Source of the DNA: Paramacrobiotus metropolitanus
Lineage: Eukaryota > Tardigrada > Eutardigrada > Parachela > Macrobiotidae
Length of the DNA: 64,000 nt
NCBI RefSeq assembly: GCF_019649055.1
Contig: NW_026570323.1
Location: forward strand, 434,001 to 498,000
Reading direction: 5' to 3'
Shown here: one piece after another, positions 34,833 to 44,014 of the stretch
Layout of the letters: every line of letters begins with the position of its first letter
Position numbering within the stretch: the first letter of the stretch is position 1
Notes under the pieces: model-generated
The model's input: the letters and a program-made list of their open reading frames with translations, nothing else
The model's database searches: none
What the model was told of the DNA's origin: nothing
Program-made: the position numbers and the translations under genes

Positions 34833-35404
34833 ATTTTCCAGAGCCAGGAGGCAGTTGTCGGAGTTGACGTGGTCTACAATGTGGCGAATGCAATGATCGA
34901 CGAGCAATGGGAAGTCGTATTTATCCGCGCAGGACAAAGTTGAAAATGCATTCTCTAAACTAAGGTCACCCACTGCATCCGAGTATACATAACTACAAAA
35001 ACCATCAAACGTCTACGCTCAGAGTAACGGTTACCAAAAAATGTAAAGAATTCACCAACCCGAGCATGTTAGCGAAGGCTTCAGACGGAATGTCAGGGAT
35101 TTTGATGACATCCTGATTATTCGCAGCCAAATCCCCATGGAACATGGCGTGGAACACATCGCTGCTCAGGCTCAGAAACATCCTACACGAAATTCATAAT
35201 GGCCATCACCGCAAACGAAGTACAGATTCAAGGGACCTCCTATGGCAAAATACACTCGCACTTATGCGCATGGAAGATCTTCACTTCGCCATGATCGCGT
35301 CCCACAGCGAACTGCACGTCAGTCAGTTCGGCTGCAGTTAAGGCACGCTGCATGCGACGGGCCACTCCATCCAGTGCGCCGCGACGTTGCAAATACATAG
35401 GGAA
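34833..35404 (-). pseudogene. BTB paralogue D2, exons 1-3 only
   Basis: A partial exon 1 (35404-35262, lacking its ATG), exon 2 (35182-35060) and exon 3 (34992-34833) are open and in phase. Exon 1 starts at TTCCCTATG directly after a CAG acceptor-like sequence derived from intron 3 of D3, so the D3 and D2 copies are fused there. After exon 3, intron 3 joins the intron 1 sequence of D1 (near 34790). These are the joints expected from repeated unequal crossing-over. It would encode only a BTB domain. Confidence 0.8.
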
Positions 35405-35475
35405 CTGTCAACAGTTGCAGTTGACAGCATATGTCGAACAAAATCGAAGGAAAAGTGCATCACACTGGAACTAAC

Positions 35476-35964
35476 ATTTTCCTGCGCCACGAGGCAGTTG
35501 TCGGCGTGAAGATGCTCCAAAATGTAACAGCAGCAGAGATCGACGAGCAACGGGAAGTCGTATTTATCCGCGCAGGACAGAGTGGGAAATGCGTTCTCCA
35601 GATTGAGATCGTCCACTGCATCTGAGTATACATAACTACCAAAAACAACAAGCCTCTAAACTCAGAATAACAGTTGCATTAAAAATGTAGAAAATTAACG
35701 CACCTGAGCACGTTACTGAAGGCTTGAGACGGACTGTCAGGGATTTCGATGACATCCTGATTATTCGCAGCCAAATCCCCATGGAACATGGCGTGGAATA
35801 CATCGCTGCTCAAGCTCAGAAACATCCTACACAAAATTTAGATGTCCATCACCGAAAACGACGCACCCATTCAAGGGAGCTCCCTCTAGCACAGATTCGT
35901 TATTGTTGGTAGCCTCGCCACGTACTTACTTATGTGCATGGAAGATCTTCACTTCGCCATGATC
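35476..35964 (-). pseudogene. BTB paralogue D3, exon 1 cut by the 17.6-kb block
   Basis: Only the 3' end of exon 1 remains (35964-35930, KIFHAHK); at 35965 it is replaced by unrelated repeat sequence. Exon 2 (35826-35704) and exon 3 (35635-35476) are intact in length and frame. Exon 3 ends in phase 0, and the next acceptor (about 35405) leads in frame into the D2 partial exon 1, so a transcript could encode two tandem BTB segments, but no start codon is left. Confidence 0.8.
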
Positions 35965-35965
35965 G

Positions 35966-38900
35966 TCTCCTGTCGCCTATTGGGCAACGTGGAGAGGGGT
36001 ATCACCGGCCTTCCGAGGTTGGATGAGGGTAACCTCGGTGTCTGGGATTAAGCCTCTGGGCTGGAGTCCGAGTCCGGCCCCTATCCTGTCTGCTCCAGTG
36101 GCGTTCTTTCTCGGTGTTCGAAGCTTCTTGACCGAGGGTTGATAGGACTTTGATGTTAGTTTGAGGGTGGATCCATCCGTTCAGTGGCTTGATGTAGTTG
36201 AAGGCTGCGACGTAGCAGATCGTGGTTAAGAGCCGCGATCTGCGGATGGAATATGGTCGCGGAGGTCTCCACGGACGGCCGTACTTGTGTACCAGTGGCG
36301 GTCCTTTATTGCTTCTCTTCGGTAGCAGAACGTGGTTAGCCGCGAACTGAAGGTCAAACAGCGTTGGCTCAGGTGAAGGCTCCTTTCTGGGCCAGTGATG
36401 GTAGCCAGTCGTGGTTAAGGTCGCGATCTGCGACGTTGGTAATAGATGTGGTTAAGGACGCGATTTGTGCCATGAAGGTTGTTGGTGCCGGAGGATCCGA
36501 ACATTCTGACGGATACTATCCGGGGGAAACCGCGGAAGACGTTCCGGTACGGTGCAAGCACTAAAATTCCGACGGCTGCACCCGTAATTGCCGGGTCAAT
36601 CCGGGGAGTCCGTTCCTTCGGATTTGGAAAGTTAACCCTCAGATGGTGGAGCTGAACTTGGGCTTCTCCACCGAGGGTCAGATTGGACTTAGAATTTTCG
36701 AGGAGGGTTCAACCACCGTATCCCTGATTGAGGGTCCGGTTGGGGAGCAGAACGTGGTTAATACGATCTGCGCTTCCGGTCCATTTTACCACCGTATCCC
36801 TTATTGAGGGTCTGTGTGGTAGAAGATGCGGTTTGAACGCGATTTACGGGGGTTCTACTGCCGTGTCCCTTATTGAGAGTCCGGCTAGTGGCAGGAACGA
36901 AGTGGATGCCGATAATCCGCGGTGGCAAGGTCCCTATTGGAGACGTCGTTGTGACCATTTTCAGCTAGTTTTATGGTGAGTTTAACCCTATGGGGGTCCG
37001 GCTAGCATTGAGTTCCGGTTCACCGAGGCTCTCTCGATGTCCGATGTCTATGGGGCCTGTGTTGAGCCTCCGGTATTCTTCGTTGGCCAGCCTCAGTCCG
37101 TTGTCTCGATTCTTCAGACGATGGTCCGTGGTTAGTTGAGCTTCCTTGAATCGATGGGGTCGACCCTATTGGGGTCCCTACCACCATCGAAGATTGTACC
37201 GGGAGTGGTCTCGGTACGATCAAAAGTCTGAAATTATACCGAGTTCTATGGTTCCCTATAATTTACATCCTATAGTTACTAGGGTCAGATATTGCCGGTT
37301 CTCGCTCGTATCCGCCATGGAGGGATTCGATTCTGCGATCCTCCGACGCATTCTGCATCTGTTTTGAGGTGTTGTGATGTTTCCTTCGTCGGCCCGGTTG
37401 ATTTGGCTGGTTCAGCCTCAACCTTCGGTCATTCAGGCTTCTTCGGCTTCTCCGATGCAGCCTTGGGTAATTTGATAGAGACCGCTTTCTGCGTCGGGCC
37501 GACCCTCATGTGGGTCTTGCACCGTCGTAGAAGGTCAAAGTTGAAGTCAAGGCTCGGTCTGTGCCGTTGTCTTCACGGTTTTCGGAAAATTCCGGCTGTC
37601 TAACCGGGGCTTCGGGTTCTCCGAGGCTTCTGTTTTAGCGTCCGAGGCTTCCGAGCATCCGAGTTAAGGTGTCTCCAACTTGATGCAAGGCGCGAGCCTC
37701 CCTCAGATGTGATCCACGTGGCACCTATTGGGTGCCATATCCAGCTTGTATTCTCCGGGTTTACCGCGTTCTTGCCTATTGGGCAAGACGGGACCATTGG
37801 AAAGAGGGTAAATTTTCGGATGGCACCATCGGGTTGGTCGCCTTCTGCGGCGCTGTCCGGGTCATGACTCCGTCCAGCGGTGGTTCAGCGTTTTCCGCCC
37901 ATGGTATTCGGCCATGTCCTGGGTTGGCTGCCTCCTGCGCTTCTGTCCGGTTAATTACTCCGTTCAGTGGCGATTTTGCCGTTCTTACCCGTGATGTCTG
38001 ACTATAATGCGAGTGTCGGTAGCATCCCTCTCTTAACCGACGAAGTTGGGGTTTTCGCCGGAAAAGTGGCATTTTTGCCCTGGCCAGACAAGTTTCTGGC
38101 CATCTTGCTCGGCAAAGGTAGAGTCGGGACCCCTACCTGAAGGTTCTCACCGTCATTTGAGAGAGTCCGAGGTTCATCCCGCGGTGGTGCGTTTGGGGTC
38201 CCCAAACGTCTTTCCTGGTCCGCCAAGGCCGATTCTCAATCCTTTTCCGGATAAATAGGGTTGCTTCTCGGTGGTTTGAGGCTCCAAGTCGGGAACGTTA
38301 AAATTCCACCCGGTGAACTCCCCTTGTGAATCACCTTCCGTGTCGGGAAAGAAGTCCCTTGGGTCCATTCCGGATCCATTTTGGTAACTGTTTCACCTCA
38401 TTAGGGTAACACCGGGTCATTAAGGTTTGATGACACCGCGGCAACGATTAGTGCCGGGTACAATCCTCCTTCGATCGAGGAAATGGTCGGCATGGCAACT
38501 GGGCCTCCGGGTCCAACATTTTCTCACCATTCAGGCAAGATGGGACCTCAAATCCTGTTCTAGGATATTTTCCGGGAAATTCTGCCCGGGCACTTTTTAG
38601 GTATCCCTGAGTTAGTCGGGTAAGTTACTTGCCGGGTCGGGTCAGCTTCCGTCGATTCTCAAACGGTGCCTTCCGGCATGCAGCACTGGTTGCCCGCTGG
38701 AATAGCTTCCCAAGCCCCTCGGTCGCTTGTGACGAGTCACCTGAGGTACCAGTCCAGTACACTCTTCTTATCGCCCCAGAGTGCTTCTACTTCGGCTTGC
38801 ATGGCTGCTAACTCGGCCTGGCTCGAAGGAGACATTAGCGGTTCTTCTATCTGCCACTCAGTGCCCGATGCCTTTGGTATCGGGATTGACTTCACTGTCT

Positions 38901-39077
38901 CGTTCTCCCTCCTGGGTTCGTCTACCTTCGGAGCTTCTTCTTCCGGGGCAATCGTCTGTCGCTCGCCGGTACAATCCTGGCCAAGGGTGCGGTTTTCGGG
39001 GGTATCAACCTTCTGTTGTACCGGTTTATCCGCACTGCCCGATGCCTCTGGTATCGGGATTGACTTTACTTTCCCGT
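35966..39077. repeat. GC-rich degenerate repeat region, left part of the 17.6-kb block
   Basis: Composition differs sharply from the neighbours. A CCTATTGGG(CAA) motif recurs (35978, 37168, 37725, 37778), as do GTGGTTAA..GCGATCTGCG and CCCTTATTGAGGGTCCGG units. The unit at 36000-36130 resembles the inverse of 41840-42040, so similar repeats flank both sides of the gag-like core. Open stretches are Pro/Ser/Arg-rich with no enzyme motif. I see no reverse transcriptase, protease or integrase. It is probably the decayed remainder of a retroelement. Confidence 0.5.
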
Positions 39078-40061
39078 TTACCTTACAGGCTTTATCTTCC
39101 TTCCGGTCTTGCTTTGCTGCCGCAGCCTTCTGTCAGGGGGGATACGGTTCTCACCGGTGTGCGCACTCCGGTTCACCCGTTTTTCCACTCTGCCCGATGC
39201 CTCTCGTATCGGGATTGGCTTTACTACCGGGTTAGGCAGTTGAGGTGTCCGGTCAGCCGGAGGGTCCGTTGGGACTCTGCTTGTCGACCGGAGGTTCCTT
39301 TGCAGCAGCTCCCCTATATTGTATTGCTCCGGTGTTTCTTGCCCGAAGCGGTACGTCCGTCAGCTAATCTCCGCTATGGCGTTGGCCTGCTTGTCACTCT
39401 CCGCAAACCGGTCCGTGAAATTATCCAACCATTCGTTGACGGTCCAGCCTTCTTCAGGCTCGAAGGTCAATTGGTTTTCAAACCATTCGAGAGCCGGGCC
39501 GGAGAGGACATTTTCCAACGCGGTCGTGAAGTTCACGTCTGGTTCGTTCAGGTCACCGTCCGGTCCGTAGATCCGTGGGATGGTTTTAACTCATCTGTCC
39601 AGGCTTCTACAGACCCCGTCGAACTTCGGTAACTGGGGTCGGTTGCTACGGTCGATCGACCGAAGCAATCTCTCTTCACGATCCCGCGCATTCCGTAGGG
39701 CTGCTGGGATCCGCTCAAGAGGGCTACCTGGCAGGTCTACCGGGATGAGCTGCGGTTGCGCTGCCGGGTAGCCCTGCTGGGCCACCGGGATCAGCAGGGG
39801 TTGAGTCGGCTGTGGTTGAACCTGATGTTGAACCGGGTATTGAGCCGGATGGTTGCCCTGTGTGTCGGGTAAACCAGGCGGGTCGACCAAGTTGGGTCGA
39901 TCTCCCGGTGCCAATGGTCTCGAATGCTCCGGCGGAGCCGCATTTTGCGGCACATGTCCGGCAGCCAGAGGGCGAGGGTTAGCGTCTGCCCGAATCAGCT
40001 GATTCTGCAGTCGCAGATAGCTGCAGGCTCTAGCGAAGCCTTCTGGGGTCGGGCTGGACAT
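39078..40061 (-). pseudogene. Ty3/gypsy-type gag-like relic
   Basis: Read on the minus strand from ATG 40061. A proline/glutamine-rich N-terminus is followed by LPKFDG, then a capsid-like stretch with ALEWFENQL, a W..WLDNF..RF segment and FGQETPEQY, and finally an Arg/Lys-rich tail. This is the order of retrotransposon Gag (matrix-like, capsid, nucleocapsid-like). In-frame stops occur near 39591 and at 39360-39362, so it is not intact. No pol gene follows. The ATG lies immediately after a copy of the 18-bp TTACCCTAAA(C/T)GGGTTAA motif. The plus-strand ORFs here are shadows. Confidence 0.65.
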
Positions 40062-40064
40062 AGA

Positions 40065-40082
40065 TTAACCCATTTAGGGTAA
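40065..40082 (-). repeat. 18-bp quasi-palindromic motif, copy 1
   Basis: TTACCCTAAATGGGTTAA on the minus strand, directly 5' of the gag-like ATG and adjoining TGGAAC-type minisatellite. Confidence 0.85.
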
Positions 40083-40084
40083 GA

Positions 40085-40640
40085 AGGCGGTTCCTCTATA
40101 GTTCCAATGGTTCCACGAGTTCCACGGGTTCCATAATGTACATTGGTTTCACACGTTCCACTGGTTCCATAAGTTCCACCCAGTCCAACTATCTACGCTA
40201 CATCCGACGAAACCGCAGCAAAAGTTCTTGTTACGTCTCCATATGGTACCAATGGAACGTATGGAACTCTATTGGAACCCATTGGAACAATCGGAACTAC
40301 TCTACATTTCTCATTGCGCCCTTTACGCGACACATGGAACCTATGGAACTCTATTGCAATCCACTGGAACGTATTTACAATGTTTCCTTTGGTTCCAATG
40401 GGTTCCAATGGAGTTACATAGGTTCCATTGGTATCACATATCTGTCATAGTGCAGTGAGACGATGTACAGACGATTACGACGACGAGACTGTTCTTCCAA
40501 CAGTTCCATTGGGTTACAGTAGAGTTCCACAGGTTCCATTGGTATCAGACCAGTGCGCAGTGAGAGATGTACACTAGTTCCAACAGTTCCAGTGGGTTCC
40601 AGTAGAGTTCTATTATTTCCATTGGTATCTCTTGAGGGCA
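40085..40640. repeat. TGGAAC/GTTCCA minisatellite, mixed orientation
   Basis: Short units of 9-11 bp built on GGTTCCANNN. Orientation is GTTCC from about 40085 to 40180, GGAAC from about 40240 to 40385, then GTTCC again to 40640. The internal flips indicate inversions inside the array. Confidence 0.85.
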
Positions 40641-40695
40641 CAACGACTTTTTGTGTTCCGACTATAACGACCGGTACAGGGAAACAACGTCTTAA

Positions 40696-40713
40696 TTACC
40701 CTAAACGGGTTAA
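40696..40713 (+). repeat. 18-bp quasi-palindromic motif, copy 2
   Basis: TTACCCTAAACGGGTTAA, following ACAGGGAAACAA at the right edge of the 40.1-40.6 kb minisatellite. Confidence 0.9.
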
Positions 40714-41636
40714 ACTCTCGGAGAGGAGAGGAGAGGGCTGGATGATGATGACTTCGAGTGATGATCCGCTAACTGGTCGCGACCCTCAATTACACCTATT
40801 TGGGTCATATTTAGGGTCTGTTGCGGCAGAACGTGCCTCGGTTGCTGGTCCAGCAGCATCCTCGAGGGTCGGTTCTGATTGGGACCCGCAGGATGGGGTC
40901 CGGTAACCTCATTCTGGTGTGCAGACACGATGACTGCCGGGTGATAAGGCTGTGGTGACACTGGCTCCGGCACAGGCTGCTGCTGCTCCAAGTTGCAGAT
41001 CCGCCGGTGTAGGGCTTCCATGTCCTGCCTGGCAGCCCTCTGCAAGTTGCCTAGGTTCCGCTGCAGGGTGCCAAGGGCATGCTGGGTTTCATTCTGTAGG
41101 GTGCAGAGGGCATGCCGGATTTCCGTGTGCTCCCGCTGAAGTGTACCAACAGCCTGCAGGGTCCCCGTCTGGTTCTTCTGCAAAGTACCGACGGCTTACA
41201 GGGTCTCCGTCTGATTCTGTTGCAAAGTGCCGAGGTTCTGCTGCATGGTGCCGAGGCTCTGCTGCAATGCCCCGACGGAATGTACGGTCTCCGACTGTTG
41301 TTGCAGGGTCTCTGCAGAGTTCCTTTGCAGCTGTCCGAGGAGGCCAGCGATCTGCTGGAGAAGCGGCGGATTCTGTTCGCGCCCTTCTGACGGGTTGGCT
41401 CGACAGTCCACCGGGGTTGCGTACCGAGGGTCCCACTGAGGTGAAGCCCCGAGGCCGAAAAGGGGGACATTCTGTCCCGGTAAAGAGGTTGCCTGTACCT
41501 CCACTAGCCTGATTGGGCCCGTGGAAGGTACATTACGGCGAGCAGGACTAACATGGTGAGGGTCGTAACCCCCGGTCTTCATCGGTTCCAGTGGAGTCTC
41601 GTTACTGTGTTTGGTGCGGTACAGGGAATCAATCAC
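40710..41636 (-). pseudogene. Coiled-coil LQ-repeat ORF with one stop
   Basis: On the minus strand one frame runs from ATG 41636 to 40710, interrupted only by a TAA at 41196-41198 that a single C-to-T change of CAA would create. The middle (about 41340-41020) is a run of short GTLQQN..ETLQ-type repeats, predicted to be a long coiled coil. The C-terminal third is Pro/Gln/His-rich and ends in a Ser run. No catalytic motif. It is in the same orientation as the gag-like relic and just 5' of it, so it may be the first ORF of the same element. I do not recognise a family. Confidence 0.5.
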
Positions 41637-41641
41637 ATAAA

Positions 41642-41657
41642 TACCCTAAACGGGTTA
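41642..41657 (+). repeat. 18-bp motif, copy 3 (16 bp conserved)
   Basis: TACCCTAAACGGGTTA preceded by ACAGGGAATCAA, as in copy 2. Confidence 0.85.
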
Positions 41658-42597
41658 TACTCTCTAACAGGGTTTTTGTCTGGACAGAACATCCAGCACA
41701 TTGGGTAACCACGATTTGCCAAGGCAACCGAGGCATCGAACTTTGACTGCCAAGGCCGACACTGCCAAAACATCGGACTTGAACTCACCAAAAGAGGACA
41801 AACCCCGAATACCGAGGCTACCCTCGGTGTGGACCCTTGAAGCCCGGCTTCACCAGATTTACGTTACCCAATAGGTGACTGGACACGATATCACCGGTTT
41901 TGCTCGGACGAAAACCTCGAACCACAGAGAAAGAACCCTTCGGAGCCGACCAGACAGGGATCGGACTCCCACTCAGAGGCATTACCCAGTCTATAGTGCC
42001 CAGTAAGCGATTAGACACTAACTTGAAGGGTTTGCCCGAATGAAGACCTTGAAACATTGGAGCCAACCGGACGCAAAGCTTGGACTGCCAAGTCACTTAT
42101 GAAAACAGATCCAATCAGGTGCAAAATCAGCACCTTAACCATCAAGAAGTTGTTTATACTGCACTGTGCAGTTCAAAGCACGCTGAATCACCCCTTCAAC
42201 CTTCAAAGCCCGACATTGACCGGCCCAGGTGCCCAATAGGAGACAGGACGCGAAACAGCCGTTTTTGTCCAGACGAAATTCCGGAATACCGGTATTTTAC
42301 CGGAGGATCACCCATCAGAGACCCAATAGGTCTTATTTCCATCCGAGAGAGGATGCCTAATGGCTTTCGCGGATCGCGACGGTGCATCTTTATTCAGCTG
42401 ACCCTATGAACCTCGGCTACTGAGGTTCCATTCAACTTTAACCGGAGGATCCCGGGTTGGAAATTGAGTTTCACGCCCGTTTCTCACCCGGCTTAAGGAG
42501 ATCCAGTCTCGCGCCCGTTTCTTACCCGACCCTCTGTGACGTGAACCGGTACCACCGGCTATCCCGAGAACCGATGCCTCGCACCCGGATGGAGAGT
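41658..42597. repeat. Degenerate tandem units, about 150-200 bp
   Basis: Three related units share (ACC/CCC)CAATAGGnGAC(T/A)GGAC...CCGGTTTTGCTCGGACGAAAACC-like text near 41867, 42000 and 42232. They resemble, inverted, the sequence at 35970-36130. No coding potential is evident. Confidence 0.5.
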
Positions 42598-42615
42598 TTA
42601 ACCCGTTTAGGGTAA
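42598..42615 (-). repeat. 18-bp quasi-palindromic motif, copy 4
   Basis: TTACCCTAAACGGGTTAA on the minus strand, at the left edge of the large 85-bp minisatellite array. Confidence 0.9.
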
Positions 42616-42689
42616 CTAAGACATTGCTTCCCTGTACCTTCCCTTAAAAGCGAAAACAAAGATTTCGAATATTTAGACGCTGCAACAGC

Positions 42690-43640
42690 CTGTGATACCA
42701 ATGGACCATATGGAACTCTATTGGAACTTATTGGAACTGTTGGAACTACTGTACATCGTTTAATTGCGAACTAACGTGACACCAGTGGAACCTATGGAAC
42801 TCTATTGGAACTTATTGGAACTGTTGGAACTACTTTTACACCGTTCAATTGCGACCTGGTGTGACACCAGTGGAACCTATGGAACTCTATTGGAACTTAT
42901 TGGAACTGTTGGAACTACTTTTACACCGTTCAATTGCGATCTGGTGTGAAACCAGTGGAACCTATGGAACTATATTGGAACTTATTGGAACTGTTGGAAC
43001 TACTGTACATTGTTCAATTGCGCCCTGGTGTGACACCAGTGAAACCTATGGAACTCTATTGGAACTTATTGGAACTGTTGGAACTACTTTACACCGTTCA
43101 ATTGCGACCTGGTGTGACACCAGTGGAACCTATGGAACTCTATTGGAACTTATTGGAACTGTTGGAACTACTGTACATTGTTCAATTGCGCCCTGGTGTG
43201 ACACCAGTGGAACCTATGGAACTCTATTGGAACTTATTGGAACTGTTGGAACTACTTTTACACCGTTCAGTTGCGACCTGGTGTGACACCAGTGGAACCT
43301 ATGGAACTCTATTGGAACTTATTGGAACTGTTGGAACTACTTTTACACCGTTCAATTGCGATCTGGTGTGAAACCAGTGGAACCTATGGAACTCTATTGG
43401 AACTTATTGGAACTGATGGAACTACTGTACATCGTTTAATTGCGCCCTGATGTGACACCTGTGAAACCAATGGAACTCTATTGGAACTTATTGGAACTGA
43501 TGGAACTACTGTACATCGTTTAATTGCGACCTAATGTGACACCAGTGGAACCTATGGAACTCTATTGGAACTTATTGGAACTGTTGGAACTACTGTACAT
43601 CGTTTAATTCCGACCTGATTTAACATCACTGGAACCTATG
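42690..43640 (+). repeat. 85-bp minisatellite array, about 11 units
   Basis: Units of 84-85 bp, each made of five TGGAAC-type subrepeats followed by a spacer with CGTT(C/T)AATTGCGACCTGGTGTGACACCAG. Units are highly similar; the right-hand end (43430-43640) is more diverged. The period is not a multiple of three, so the repeated peptide frames are artefacts. The array is in GGAAC orientation and has counterparts in the opposite orientation at 51535-51765 and 53234-53560. Confidence 0.95.
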
Positions 43641-44014
43641 GAACCCGTTGGAACTGTTAAAATTTCTGAAACTAACAGCACTGCGCCCTTTTGTGATACC
43701 AAGGGGAAGCATCGAATGCTGTTAGAACTCATTGAAAATAATATCAGTATTTACTAGGTTTCTAATTATGTTTCTAATATTTTAGTAGCTAACGCTACTA
43801 GAAAATACCGGTGATGCTCAAGCTGATATCATTAGGAAAGGTTTTACGACATTTTATGCCTAATTAATTCGGTAAAATGGGAAAACACAGAAGCACTGCA
43901 GAAAATCAAATCTATAATTTAGAGCATTTTAGCTAAGCATATGAAGAGCTAACTGCAAAAATCGATATTTCATAATTAATCGATAATTAATCGATAATTA
44001 TTAGTAATTAGTTT
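43641..44014. other. AT-rich spacer between minisatellite and NTPase/PHD gene
   Basis: No gene. ATCGATAATTA repeats at 43975-44000. If the flanked block is a mobile element, its left inner edge lies here. Confidence 0.5.

Noticed and set aside
38781-39632. Plus-strand 283-aa open frame
   Set aside because: It lies antisense to the gag-like relic, whose minus-strand reading has recognisable capsid motifs. Its own translation shows no domain.
42764-43371. Overlapping 145-aa frames of repeated GTYGTLLELIGTVGTT peptides
   Set aside because: They follow the 85-bp minisatellite, which is not a multiple of three; every frame shift reproduces them. They are satellite artefacts, not a repeat protein.
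42690-43640. CRISPR array
   Set aside because: No unique spacers: the whole 85-bp unit is repeated, with nested subrepeats, and no cas-like genes are present.
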